The notes below the pieces were generated by a model. The model ran no database searches. It was given only the letters and a program-made list of their open reading frames with translations, and was not told the DNA's origin. This document shows, piece after piece, positions 7,142 through 15,991 of a stretch of 54,632 nucleotides of DNA. Source of the stretch: an uncultured Ectothiorhodospiraceae bacterium (GTDB taxonomy: Bacteria > Pseudomonadota > Gammaproteobacteria > UBA9214). A program made the translations under genes and the position numbers. The stretch covers positions 1 through 54,632 of the forward strand of contig CAMYJI010000017.1 in the NCBI GenBank assembly GCA_947258545.1. The letters run 5' to 3'. How positions within the stretch are numbered: position 1 is the stretch's first letter; the number at the start of each line of letters is the position of its first letter.

Positions 7142-7764
7142 CGTTTGACTCCGGTGGCGACGTTGACCTGGCCGAGCTGCGCGCGCAATGCGTTGATCCA
7201 GGCCTGCAGGTATTCGTCATCTGACTGCGTCAGCTGCTGGTAACGCTCATAGTGGATCAGGGCCTGCGCCGGGTTCGGTAGGTAGCGGTCGTAGAGGATG
7301 CCGAGGTTCCAGTGGATGTCCTCGGCAGCTGGATCAACCTTCAACCCCTCGTTGTAAATGGAGGCGGCCTGTTCCAGCCGGCCGCTGCGGCGATAGATGA
7401 TGCCCAGCTCGTTGTAGGCCACGACCTGGCTGGCATTCACATCGATTGCCTTTTTTAAGGCGGCCTCGGCACCGGTCGTGTCGCCGATCTTGTTGCGCGC
7501 AATGCCGAGATTCGTCCACGGGCCGGACAGCCGTGGTTTTGCCGCGGTGATCGCCGCAAGCGTGTCTGTGGCCGCGTGCCAGTCCCCGACCTGCATCAGT
7601 TGCAGGGCGGCCTGGAATTCACCCTCGACGTCGGTGACGGTTTCCGTGGCCACTGGCCCGGCCTCGAAGCCAGGCGTCAAGACGTGTTGCTGCGGTGCGC
7701 TGGCGCAACCCGCAAGCAGGATGACAAGGGTCAATGTGAGTGCCTTAGCGTAATGCGGCGACAT
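7138..7764 (-). CDS. TPR lipoprotein
   Basis: About 208 residues from ATG 7764, chosen because AAGGAG precedes it and a lipoprotein signal follows at once (ALTLTLVILLAGCASAPQQ; lipobox LAGC). The longer frame reaching 7908 adds an implausible Arg/Cys-rich tail that overlaps the upstream gene. The mature part has at least three TPR-like helix pairs: EFQAALQLMQVGDWHAATDTLAAI, NLGIARNKIGDTTGAEAALKKAIDV and ELGIIYRRSGRLEQAASIYNEGL. TPR lipoproteins scaffold envelope complexes; in Agl-Glt systems such proteins (for example GltE/AglT) are needed for assembly. It overlaps the preceding TPR gene by 20 bases. Confidence 0.85.
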   Translation of the reverse strand: MSPHYAKALTLTLVILLAGCASAPQQHVLTPGFEAGPVATETVTDVEGEFQAALQLMQVGDWHAATDTLAAITAAKPRLSGPWTNLGIARNKIGDTTGAEAALKKAIDVNASQVVAYNELGIIYRRSGRLEQAASIYNEGLKVDPAAEDIHWNLGILYDRYLPNPAQALIHYERYQQLTQSDDEYLQAWINALRAQLGQVNVATGVKR

Positions 7765-10543
7765 AGTCTGCGCTCCTTTCCTGCCAGGCGTATTTACCCG
7801 GTACCAGTTGTGCCAGTGCCTGCAGGCTGTTTTCGATCCAGACGTCGTACAGGCCCGACTCCACGCGTACGGCATTGGTCTCGTGCAGCGCGATGGCCTG
7901 CTCTTCAAACGGATAGGCCAGGTCTTCCAGCAGGATGTCGTATTCCTCCAGCGCCTCGGCGTTGAGGTTTTTCGGTCGCTCGGATTCCATCAGCGCCGTG
8001 ACCAGATCGGTGTAGAGTTGGGCGGTGCGGTAGGCGGCGGCCGTGGTGACCTCGGCCACATCGTAGGCGGCAGCCTGCTCGTACTGCGCCAGGGTCGACT
8101 CCAGCAGGCGCTTCTTGGTGGCAAGGGTCTGGTTCAGTGGCAGCCTCAATGCGACCTCGCGGTATTGCCTGTTCTGTGCTTCAGCCAGGGTCAGGCGCGC
8201 GCGTGCAGCCAGGTAGCGCGTGCGGTCGGTGCGACCGCCACCGGCCTGCGCATCCGCCGTGATGATGTCACTCAGCCACTGGTGCCATTGCCGGGTGTCG
8301 CCATCCGATTCGTATTGCTGTGCCACGCGCTGGCGTGCCTCGATGGCGGCTTCCACCGGTTGCGGGAACTGCTCGACGTAATAGACATAGACCGCCGTCG
8401 ACCGGGCGGCGTGTCCGGCCCTGGCATAGAGCTCTGCGGCCTGCCATAGGGCATCGCTGCGCAGTTTGGCAGCGCCACTTGAGCGCCCGATGCGTTCAAA
8501 TTCCCGGGCGGCCTGCAGAGGCCGGGCGCTGCCGAGGTACGCCGTGGCCAGCCGGCGCGTGACTTCCGCCTGGCGTGGATCATCCGGATAGGCGTTGCGG
8601 AACTGTTCCAGTGTGCGGGTGGCGGCGGCAAAGTCGTTCAGGCTCATCTGGCCGGCGGCGGCATCGTATTCCGCAGTGGCGACGATGCTGGCGGTGGGCG
8701 TGGCACTGCGCACGCGCTGGAAGTAAGCCACCGCGGCCCGGGTGTCACCGGCGGCCTGCGCAGCCTCACCCTGTTTATAGATGGATGCTGCAAGTCTTTC
8801 TTTTAGTGATGTTTTGCTTTTGTCTTCTACCGCCATGCGGGCGAGCGCCTGCTGGTAGCCCTGTTCGGCATGCTGGAAGTCCTCGAGATCGAACCAGGCG
8901 TGTGCCTGGACCGTCCAGCTCACGCGTTGCTCATCGTCGCTGGCGCCCTCGTCGTCGATGACCCGCTGCGCCACCTGGATGGCACGCGGGTTCTCGTTGA
9001 TGGCCAGCAACTGTTCCGCGGAGCGTGTCAACACAGCCAGCGCCTGCGGATGTTGGGGGAAACTCGTGGCAAAGCGCAGTGCATTTTCAATCGATTTGCG
9101 ATGCCAGGCCGCTTGATCAGCCCCGGACAGCCGCGCCTCTTCCTTGCTGAAGGCAAGCACCGCCGCATAGCCGGCCTCGGCGGCCTTGTCATGCTCGGCG
9201 TAGCCATAGGCGGAATGCACGAACTCCGCGCCGGCCTCGCGGTAGTTGCCGGATTCGTCGAGCAGTTCCGCCAGCAGAAAGTTTATGCCGGGCGCAGCCG
9301 GGTCATCCGCGAAGGAGCCCAGCCAGGTGCGGTACCAGTGGGCTGCCTCGGCGTAGTCTTGCGGCTTGCGGGTGCGCTGTGCCTGTGCGTGATAGTGACG
9401 CGACAGGTCAGTCATGGTGACCTTCAGGAAGCCGAGCACCTGGCCGGCGTCGGCCTTGTCGTGATGCTTCCAGTATTCGCCCTGCAGTTTGTAGCGATCG
9501 ACAAAGTCCTTCTTGCCCTGCAACACCAGCGTGGGGAAGTTGCCGGCCTGATAGGCATCGATCACACGCATCTGGAAGGCCGGTGCCTGACGGTGGATCG
9601 GGTTGTGGGTCACGAACGACTGAAAGGTCCCGGCGGCATCCGTATAGCGTTCCTTGTCGAGGTAGAGCTCTCCGAGGCGGGCATAGATGACGTCTTCGTA
9701 ATGGCGGGAGCCGTGCTGCGCAAAGTAGCCGGCCAGCGTGTGTGCCCCCTCTTCATAGGAAAAGCTCAGGCTCATCACGCGCAGGGTGTCATCCACCATT
9801 TCACGTTCTGCGCGTTCCAGTCCTGCCAGCGGGTCGTCACTGTCGGTAGTGTCCGGGAGCTTGCGGTCTAGCAGTGCGGTGAAGGCATCGAGCCCCCCTG
9901 CAAAAAGACCCTGCTTGAAGTAACACCAGCCCAGCTTGTAGAGCGACTGCTGGAAGAACGGGTTGTCGTCACCGGCATCGACGACGGCCTGGTAGGCAGG
10001 CTCGGCTCCGCGGTAGTCCTTCTTCACGAACAGGATTTCACCCAGCCGGAACTGTGCCTCGAGCCGATGCCGGCTTTCCGGGTAGCGCGCAATCAGCTGC
10101 TCCAGCGTCAGCCGTGACTTGTCCGGTTCACCGCCCAGTTCATAGGCACGCGCCAACTGGTAAAGCACGAAGTCATTGTCGGAACGGCGCGGATAGTTTT
10201 CCAGCACCTGCTGGTAGAGATGGATCGAGTCCTGTACCTGCTGCGGGTACTGCGCTACCAAGCTGGTCTCGTCACGTTCCCCTTCCGGCAGTACTTCGGC
10301 TTCCATGTTGATGTCCGCGAGCCGACGCATGGCCTGCGGGCGTGCCTCGGTCTGGTCATCGGTTTCCAGGTAACGTCGATAGGCGTTCATGGCCTGCTGT
10401 TCACTGGTTTCGATGGGCACATCATCCAGCTCGATCGGACGCCTGCTGAGATCGCCGATGACCGCTGTGTCATCACCGCGGAACATCGAGCAGCCGCTGG
10501 CGGCAAGCGCGATGCTTAACAGGAGTGGCTGCCAGCGTGTCAT
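7745..10543 (-). CDS. Large TPR-repeat lipoprotein, 932 residues
   Basis: The longest gene of the envelope operon. The signal peptide ends in a lipobox (LLLSIALAASGCSMF; Cys about residue 18). The rest is almost entirely TPR/Sel1-like helical repeats, for example SRLTLEQLIARYPESRHRLEAQFRLGEILF, YKLGWCYFKQGLFAGGLDAFTALL, ARLGELYLDKERYTDAAGTFQSF and AQAAGDTRAAVAYFQRV. It is most likely a periplasmic, lipid-anchored scaffold. It overlaps the upstream TPR gene by four bases and the downstream TPR lipoprotein by 20 bases, so the three are probably translated together. Size and repeat content recall the large TPR proteins of Agl-Glt-type systems, but orthology cannot be judged without alignment. 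Confidence 0.85.
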   Translation of the reverse strand: MTRWQPLLLSIALAASGCSMFRGDDTAVIGDLSRRPIELDDVPIETSEQQAMNAYRRYLETDDQTEARPQAMRRLADINMEAEVLPEGERDETSLVAQYPQQVQDSIHLYQQVLENYPRRSDNDFVLYQLARAYELGGEPDKSRLTLEQLIARYPESRHRLEAQFRLGEILFVKKDYRGAEPAYQAVVDAGDDNPFFQQSLYKLGWCYFKQGLFAGGLDAFTALLDRKLPDTTDSDDPLAGLERAEREMVDDTLRVMSLSFSYEEGAHTLAGYFAQHGSRHYEDVIYARLGELYLDKERYTDAAGTFQSFVTHNPIHRQAPAFQMRVIDAYQAGNFPTLVLQGKKDFVDRYKLQGEYWKHHDKADAGQVLGFLKVTMTDLSRHYHAQAQRTRKPQDYAEAAHWYRTWLGSFADDPAAPGINFLLAELLDESGNYREAGAEFVHSAYGYAEHDKAAEAGYAAVLAFSKEEARLSGADQAAWHRKSIENALRFATSFPQHPQALAVLTRSAEQLLAINENPRAIQVAQRVIDDEGASDDEQRVSWTVQAHAWFDLEDFQHAEQGYQQALARMAVEDKSKTSLKERLAASIYKQGEAAQAAGDTRAAVAYFQRVRSATPTASIVATAEYDAAAGQMSLNDFAAATRTLEQFRNAYPDDPRQAEVTRRLATAYLGSARPLQAAREFERIGRSSGAAKLRSDALWQAAELYARAGHAARSTAVYVYYVEQFPQPVEAAIEARQRVAQQYESDGDTRQWHQWLSDIITADAQAGGGRTDRTRYLAARARLTLAEAQNRQYREVALRLPLNQTLATKKRLLESTLAQYEQAAAYDVAEVTTAAAYRTAQLYTDLVTALMESERPKNLNAEALEEYDILLEDLAYPFEEQAIALHETNAVRVESGLYDVWIENSLQALAQLVPGKYAWQERSADYVAALR

Positions 10544-12408
10544 TGCACAGCACCCTTGCCGGGGTACAGGGCATTGTCAAAGGTCTGTGCCAGCGATAAG
10601 CGCGCCTGCACGATGTAGGTATCAAGGCGTTTCTTCTGCTGTTCGAGTTCGTTCACGGCCAACTGTTCGATGAGCTCACCCTGGGCGAGGTGGACCCGAT
10701 CGGTTCGTTCCAGCAGCGCCTGGATGTGTCCCCGCTGCGTGTCGATCCGCTGCTCGAAGGCATCGAAATCGGCCGGCGTGGCGCTGCGGGCAGCGTCGAG
10801 TGACTGCAATGCCTGCGCAGACTGGTCCAGCAGGCCGGCCACCTCGACCAGCCGGCGTTCCGCCTCCCACAGGCGCGGTTTGTACTGGCCGTTGAGTTGC
10901 CAGTACAGTGCACCTTCCACACGCGCCCGGCGTTCACGCAGCGCATCAGTATCAGGATTTACTGGAAGTCCATCCAGTTTTTGTTTGATATTATTGAGTT
11001 TTTTCCATTGCTCGGCTTCTGCGGCAGCTGCCAGACCGACCGGATCATTGGTGGCCTTGACCCGTGCCAGGCGGGTGCTGAGCCGGCGATGCTGGCGTTC
11101 GAGGCGCTCGTGGTCATCGGAACGCAGGGCACGTTCGGCCGCGGGCCGGTTGCCCCTGAAGCGGTGCTGGCGCGTGGACAGCATGTCATCATAGGCGTCG
11201 ATATCGGTGGCCCAGGTATGCAGGTTGTTGCTCAGCACCAGCAGGTCACGGTAGTTCTTGACCGCTTCCTGGAATTCATGCGCGGCCATCAGCGTGACCT
11301 GGTAGCGCAGTGCCGGCGACTGGCTGTCCAGCGTCAGTTCCTGCAGCCAGCCGGATCCACTGCGCAGGTCCTGGCGTTGCAGGATCTCCAGCAACTCGCC
11401 GTTCCTGATCGCGGCAATCGAGCCGTCGAGCTTGCCCTTTTCGTCAAACAGCGTGGCGATGGCGTCGTTGTAGTGCTGCACTGCACGGCCATGCAGGTTC
11501 ATCCGGGCCATGGCATACGGCAGCGCCAGCAGTGCCTCCTGCACGGCAGGATCGGTGGCATTGCGCTTGCCGAGTTCGCTCAACGGCACCAGCGCGCGTC
11601 CGAATTCGTCCGCCTCGGCATCCGCCCAGCCGGCACCGAGCAGGGCCTTGTTGGACAGTGGCCCCTCCAGTCGCACCCGTTCGAGTGATTCGCGCGATTG
11701 CTGCGTTGCCCCCTCCTGCAAGTAACTGTAACCGAGCGCCAGGTTGGCCTTGTCACGCAGCAGGCGCAGTTCCTCGCTGCGAGCGGACAATTCGCCCAGC
11801 GTGTCGAGCTCCTTCGCCCCGCGCTCCAGCTGACCGCTGCGGATATAGGCAACACCCAGGTTATAGGCGAGGTAGGGTGACCAGGTATTGGCGTCCTTTG
11901 CCGCCTGCAGTACATCGATGGCCGCGTCATTCTGGCCGAGCTGCAGCAACAGCAGGCTGTGCAGCTGGTCGGCCTCGATGCGTGTGGCGCGCGTCATGTC
12001 GCCGCTGATCTTTGACAGGGCCTGCAGTGCGCTGACGCCGTCGCCGCGCTGGAAGGAAATCCTGGCCAGGTAAAACCAGGCGCGGTTGCGGGTCTGCGCG
12101 TCGGCATGCTCGTCGGTCAGCATGCGCTGGAAGATTTCGCTGGCCGCGTTGCGCAGTCCGTAGGACAGGTCGAGTCCGCCCAGCAGCAACTCGGCCTCGT
12201 CGCCATGGTTGGGCAGCCGCTGCTGTGCCTGCGCGATCTGCAGGCGCACGATGCTGTTGAACCAGTCTTCCTGGAAGTAGTAAAACAGCGCCTCCCCGAA
12301 CTGGAGGTCCTGTGCCGTCGCGGGCGGTTTGCGGTCAGCTGCGCTTGCTGATGCCGTAAGCAGCATCAGCAATACCGGCAGAATGAAGCCGCAGGCAAAA
12401 CGCTGCAT
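10540..12408 (-). CDS. Exported TPR protein, 622 residues
   Basis: A secreted protein with a standard signal peptide (FILPVLLMLLTASASAADR, cleavage after ASA). Residues of about 40-330 form TPR-like repeats: EALFYYFQEDWFNSIVRLQIAQ, AWFYLARISFQRGDGVSALQAL, YNLGVAYIRSGQLERGAKEL and ALLGAGWADAEADEFGRALVPL. The C-terminal 250 residues are rich in Arg, Glu and Leu (HERLERQHRRLSTRLARVK, DALRERRARVEGALYWQL, VNELEQQKKRLDTYIVQARLSLAQ) and look coiled-coil. This suggests a periplasmic scaffold with an extended rod. The gene follows the preceding one by three bases and overlaps the next by four. Confidence 0.85.
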   Translation of the reverse strand: MQRFACGFILPVLLMLLTASASAADRKPPATAQDLQFGEALFYYFQEDWFNSIVRLQIAQAQQRLPNHGDEAELLLGGLDLSYGLRNAASEIFQRMLTDEHADAQTRNRAWFYLARISFQRGDGVSALQALSKISGDMTRATRIEADQLHSLLLLQLGQNDAAIDVLQAAKDANTWSPYLAYNLGVAYIRSGQLERGAKELDTLGELSARSEELRLLRDKANLALGYSYLQEGATQQSRESLERVRLEGPLSNKALLGAGWADAEADEFGRALVPLSELGKRNATDPAVQEALLALPYAMARMNLHGRAVQHYNDAIATLFDEKGKLDGSIAAIRNGELLEILQRQDLRSGSGWLQELTLDSQSPALRYQVTLMAAHEFQEAVKNYRDLLVLSNNLHTWATDIDAYDDMLSTRQHRFRGNRPAAERALRSDDHERLERQHRRLSTRLARVKATNDPVGLAAAAEAEQWKKLNNIKQKLDGLPVNPDTDALRERRARVEGALYWQLNGQYKPRLWEAERRLVEVAGLLDQSAQALQSLDAARSATPADFDAFEQRIDTQRGHIQALLERTDRVHLAQGELIEQLAVNELEQQKKRLDTYIVQARLSLAQTFDNALYPGKGAVQ

Positions 12409-12411
12409 GGC

Positions 12412-12960
12412 TTATTCCCATTCCCTGATACTGAAGTCCGGTTGTTCGCTGCTCGGGTTGTCAACGATTTTCAGTTCGACATACTTCGCGCCGAGGCTCT
12501 TGTCGATGACAAGACTGGCACCCCGGCGGTAGTCGCGGCCTTTAGGGCCCATACCGGTATAGATGGCAACAAGTTCGTGTTCACCGGCCTTGAGGTTGCC
12601 CATGTACAGGCGCTGTATACCGCCCCGGTGCAGGGCCTCGACCTCACGCCGGGTGTAGAGGTAATTGGAAACAACCTTGTCATCCACCTTGAGCTGCACC
12701 GAATCGAGCGTGAAATACTCGCCCACATCGAGTGACACGAATACGGCCAGCTGGGTGTTGGCCGGGTACAGCAGCTCTTCCTCGAGGATGAACAGGTCGC
12801 GATTGAGTGCAATGACGTCCTGCTTGAGCGACTGGATGTCTGCGTCCAGGCTGGCCGCGGCCGGTGGTTCCGCCGATGCAACGCCGCACAGCAGCAGCGT
12901 GAGCATGCCGGCAAACAGGCATTTGACTGTGCGGATTGAAGGTTCTGGCTGCAACATCAT
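12412..12960 (-). CDS. Conserved-looking periplasmic protein, first gene of envelope operon
   Basis: About 183 residues from ATG 12960 (or 12957), preceded by a GAGG motif and followed by a signal sequence (VKCLFAGMLTLLLCGVASAEPP). The open frame extends to 13332, but that part runs through the repeat pair at 13146-13295 and has no protein-like character. After the signal comes a short coiled-coil-like helix (LDADIQSLKQDVIALNRDLFILEEELLYP), then a beta-rich domain with VFVSLDVGEYFTLDSVQLKVDD, LYMGNLKAGEHELVAIYTG and YRRGASLVIDK. The last pattern resembles PEGA-like beta sandwiches, but I assign no family. As promoter-proximal gene it may connect the TPR scaffold to another envelope component. 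Confidence 0.75.
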   Translation of the reverse strand: MMLQPEPSIRTVKCLFAGMLTLLLCGVASAEPPAAASLDADIQSLKQDVIALNRDLFILEEELLYPANTQLAVFVSLDVGEYFTLDSVQLKVDDKVVSNYLYTRREVEALHRGGIQRLYMGNLKAGEHELVAIYTGMGPKGRDYRRGASLVIDKSLGAKYVELKIVDNPSSEQPDFSIREWE

Positions 12961-13145
12961 GGGCCTCGGTGTTTCATCACTGGGTATGTTGTCTATCTGT
13001 AAACAAGTTGGTCCGCACAGCTGAAGATGGACTCGAATACCGGGATAAATCGGCTTTCTGAAAGTCTGCAACAGCTGGTGCGTGCAATGTGTGCGCTGGC
13101 TCACAATCCGGCCACGACGCCGCACCCACCTCCACAGAACCACCC

Positions 13146-13295
13146 GTAGGAGCGCCGGCCTTCGGCGCGATTGGTTGGGGAAACCCATCGCGGTCAGGGG
13201 ACCGCTCCTACAGGGCCTGGAGAGACACCTGTAGGAGCGCCGACCTTCGGCGCGATTGGTGGGGAAATCCATCGCGGTCAGGAGACCGCTCCTAC
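13146..13295. repeat. Tandem pair of GTAGGAGCG-type palindromic (REP-like) elements
   Basis: Two units, 13146-13211 and 13231-13295, each open GTAGGAGCGCCG, contain an inner CCTTCGG hairpin, continue GCGATTGGT...GGGGAAA.CCATCGCGGTCAGG and close ACCGCTCCTAC, the complement of the opening. The units are nearly identical. This GTAGGAGCG...CGCTCCTAC family is a familiar dispersed intergenic repeat of gamma- and other proteobacteria, usually linked to RAYT transposases. No RAYT gene is present here. The pair lies between the ApbE stop and the start of the envelope operon; the rest of the 12961-13321 gap shows nothing else I can identify. Confidence 0.8.
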
Positions 13296-13321
13296 AGGGC
13301 GATGACTCTATATGCAGCAGC

Positions 13322-14302
13322 TTATTGCGCAACCCGGGCCAGTCCGTCCGAATAGTGCATCCTGCCCCGGTCGTCGATAATGATCGCCTCGGTCTCCGGC
13401 AGCGAATTGACCAGTTTCAGGCCCTTTTCCACGCCCATGACGAACACACTGGTGGACAGGGCATCGGTGTCGGTGGCATTGCTGCCAATGATACTGGTGC
13501 TGTGCACCTCGCGGGGCGATACCCCGGTGCCCGGATTGAGGATGTGGTGATAGCGCACTCCGTTTTGTTCGAAAAAGCGCTCATAGTCACCGGAGGTGGA
13601 AATGGCCGCGTCCTCCAGCGGGATCATGGAGACGATACCGTCGCGGTTGCGGGGGTCGCGGATGCCGACCTTCCAGGGATGGCCCCAGTGCCTGCCGATC
13701 ACCCGGGTGTCGCCCCCGGCACTGACCAGTGCGTTTCTGACACCGGCCGAGAGCAGCATGACGATGCTGCGGTCGACGGCATAACCCTTGGCGATACCGC
13801 CGAGGTCGATGCGCACACCGGGTTGCAGGAACTGCACAGTCGAGTTCACCGGATCCAGCCTGACGTGATGATAGTTGATCGCCGGCAAGACCTCGGCAAG
13901 TTGATTACTGTCCGGCCTCCTGCCCTTGCGGTAATCGTAGTGTTGCCCGGCACTGGCATAGGTGATATCGAAGGCACCGTGCGTTATGTCGGAAAACTCC
14001 AGCGCATGCTTGATCAGTGCCAGTAGCTCTTTACTGACCGTGACCGGCCCCGCCGCAGCACCGGCATTGACGCGCGACAGTTCACTGTCGGGCTTGTAGG
14101 TGCTCATCAGGGCATCGATACGTTGCATCTCGTCCATGACCTCCTGGATCAGTGCCCAGCCCTGAACCGAATTTTCATGCCACAGCTCCACATTGATGGC
14201 CGTGCCCATGATGGTGGCGTCCTCGCGCAGCCAGTCGGCAATTGCCATCAGTGGAAACAGCAACATGGACAGGATAAACATGAGGATCTTGAACGACTTC
14301 AT
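13322..14302 (-). CDS. apbE: FAD:protein FMN transferase (ApbE family)
   Basis: Exported enzyme that transfers FMN from FAD onto a Ser/Thr of target proteins, with Mg2+. From ATG 14302 it is about 326 residues: signal peptide (FKILMFILSMLLFPLMAIA), then the ApbE core with TIMGTAINVELW, VSAGGDTRVIG, VRIDLGGIAKGYAVDR (nucleotide-binding signature), HHILNPGTG (close to HIIDPRTG) and TDALSTSVFVMG (metal-binding Asp/Thr region). ATG 14332 is an alternative ten residues longer; neither has a strong ribosome binding site. Its nearest partners are exported redox proteins and, across the divergent block, DUF4266, DUF3570 and a TlpA-like thioredoxin. No NqrC/RnfG-type substrate is present in the window. 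Confidence 0.93.
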   Translation of the reverse strand: MKSFKILMFILSMLLFPLMAIADWLREDATIMGTAINVELWHENSVQGWALIQEVMDEMQRIDALMSTYKPDSELSRVNAGAAAGPVTVSKELLALIKHALEFSDITHGAFDITYASAGQHYDYRKGRRPDSNQLAEVLPAINYHHVRLDPVNSTVQFLQPGVRIDLGGIAKGYAVDRSIVMLLSAGVRNALVSAGGDTRVIGRHWGHPWKVGIRDPRNRDGIVSMIPLEDAAISTSGDYERFFEQNGVRYHHILNPGTGVSPREVHSTSIIGSNATDTDALSTSVFVMGVEKGLKLVNSLPETEAIIIDDRGRMHYSDGLARVAQ

Positions 14303-14376
14303 GGACGGGGTTATCGGCCAGCGGGAGATCATGTTGAGTGGCTTCTGCCCGTATGAAAGGAGTGCCGGGCGGCCAC

Positions 14377-15969
14377 CTAGATCACCCCGCTCACAATGCC
14401 ATTGAACGCGGTCAGGCTGTCCATCATTGCGGCATTGCCGAGGCCGTGACCGGGGAACAGGCTTGGGAAATTGGCCGCTTCGCCGTGCAGGGCCATGTAG
14501 TTGAGGATGACCGTCTCGACCAGCAGATTGACCTGGTTGGCGGCGGGCGTCGCCGTGGTTTCGACCGAGGCGTCCGGGCGCATCCAGCCGATCTGCTGGT
14601 GCATTGCCTGCTCCACAGCGCCAGAGCCAAGCAGTGCCGGGCGTCCTCCGGGATTGTAGACCAGGAAGAACGAGGCCGCGGTGGACGAGTTGTCGCCGGT
14701 CCAGACACCTTTGCCGCCGGCCGCGGCGTCGGTCATGCCGTTACTGAATACGGATCCGTCACTGCACACATAGACCATCAGCGGCACGCCGTTACCGTTG
14801 TTGGCACGTGCGGCATATTCAAGGCAGGCGCCGATACAGCGCCCGGCGCGCAAGTCGCGCAGCTCGCCGGTAATCCGGTCACCGGTATGGTAGTCATAGC
14901 CGCCCATGGTAATGGTGCCGGCGCCGGCAAAGCCGTTGACGACCATCTTCATCACGGAGGCGGTCTTGCGGAATTCGTCGTCATCGTCGAATTCTGTCTG
15001 GCTGAAGATGCCGGACGGGCCCACGATGTCCGGATCGAGCGCCGGGTCCAGTGTGGCCGGATTGCCGAAGCGGTCGGCGATATCGGCGGCCTTGACATAG
15101 CCACAACGCACCAGGTCCTTGATAACGGCATCGGCGCTGACTTTGGTGTCGATCTTGTCGAGTTTCATCTTGCTGATGCGCTCGATGGATTCCATGACCG
15201 CAACCGCGTCATCCTGGGTCAGTACACCGATCAGCTGGCCGGTATCGACCATGCCGGTGACATCCGAGGGGCGGTCCACCTTGGTCGGCCGGATGCCCGG
15301 ATCGAGCATCATGGCCGGTGCCATTGAGTTGCCGCCGGAATCCGAACTGCGCGAGCCGATCAGGGTCAGCAGGCTGCCGTCAGCGCCGGCCCGGGCAATG
15401 CCGTACATGGGATTATGCGGATTGTTACCGGTGTCATTGTCGGAGCGTGCCGGAATGATTGCGCCATTGATCAGGGCGCCGCGCGTGAGTGCCTTTTCGC
15501 TGATACCCTGCAACATGGCGCTGGTGGAATGGAAGGCGAGTCCGAAGTCGGTATTGATGAAACCGGTGCCGGTATTCGGGTCGATGGAGGCCGGCGTCAT
15601 GTCACCCGGCAGGCCCAGCTTGCTGTAACCGGCGGTGCTCAGAAAATCCAGCTGACCGCCCTGCTGCCCCACCAGCACGTTGGATCCGGAAATATTGGCG
15701 CCGCCGGCGAGGTCGAAACAGATAAACGGAATCTTGCCGGCTCCGAGCGATTTAATGCCACAGGACGTCTTCAGCGCCTCGATATCGGGAGACAGGGCAG
15801 CGGCCGCCGAACGCGGGTTGGCAAACAAGCCGAATAACGTGGGCGCCGTCACCAGTCCGAGGCCGGCGACCAGACCCTGGCCGAGAAAATCACGGCGCGT
15901 GAGCGGTCGTCCGTGGTCATTCAGGCACAGCGGCTCGTCTGCTGAGCGTATGATGCGTTTTCTCGCCAT
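14377..15969 (-). CDS. Tat-exported DUF1501-like protein
   Basis: About 530 residues from ATG 15969; the upstream frame to 16098 is out-of-family and overlaps the preceding gene. A twin-arginine signal is clear (LTRRDFLGQGLVAGLGLVTAP, ending RSAAAA), so it is exported folded, often a sign of a bound cofactor. The mature part has LAGGANISGSNVLVG near residue 80, then AGAGTITMGGYDYHTGDRITGELRDLRAGRCIGACLEYAA and LMVYVCSDGSVFSN, the pattern of DUF1501-type proteins (alkaline-phosphatase-like fold). Function is unknown. It starts 22 bases after the LamG/cytochrome gene and is probably co-transcribed with it; in many bacteria DUF1501 proteins are paired with cytochrome-type proteins. Confidence 0.75.
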   Translation of the reverse strand: MARKRIIRSADEPLCLNDHGRPLTRRDFLGQGLVAGLGLVTAPTLFGLFANPRSAAAALSPDIEALKTSCGIKSLGAGKIPFICFDLAGGANISGSNVLVGQQGGQLDFLSTAGYSKLGLPGDMTPASIDPNTGTGFINTDFGLAFHSTSAMLQGISEKALTRGALINGAIIPARSDNDTGNNPHNPMYGIARAGADGSLLTLIGSRSSDSGGNSMAPAMMLDPGIRPTKVDRPSDVTGMVDTGQLIGVLTQDDAVAVMESIERISKMKLDKIDTKVSADAVIKDLVRCGYVKAADIADRFGNPATLDPALDPDIVGPSGIFSQTEFDDDDEFRKTASVMKMVVNGFAGAGTITMGGYDYHTGDRITGELRDLRAGRCIGACLEYAARANNGNGVPLMVYVCSDGSVFSNGMTDAAAGGKGVWTGDNSSTAASFFLVYNPGGRPALLGSGAVEQAMHQQIGWMRPDASVETTATPAANQVNLLVETVILNYMALHGEAANFPSLFPGHGLGNAAMMDSLTAFNGIVSGVI

Positions 15970-15991
15970 GAGAATATCCTCGTTGTGGTTC

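Noticed and set aside
8870..9871. 333-codon frame on the plus strand inside the 932-residue TPR gene
   Set aside because: Antisense shadow of a GC-rich gene; no domain or ribosome binding site, while the minus-strand protein has clear TPR repeats and a lipobox.
12961..13332. N-terminal extension of the frame ending at 12412, about 124 residues
   Set aside because: It is translated from the REP-like pair and spacer, is rich in Arg/Pro without a domain, and a normal start with a GAGG motif and signal peptide lies at 12960.
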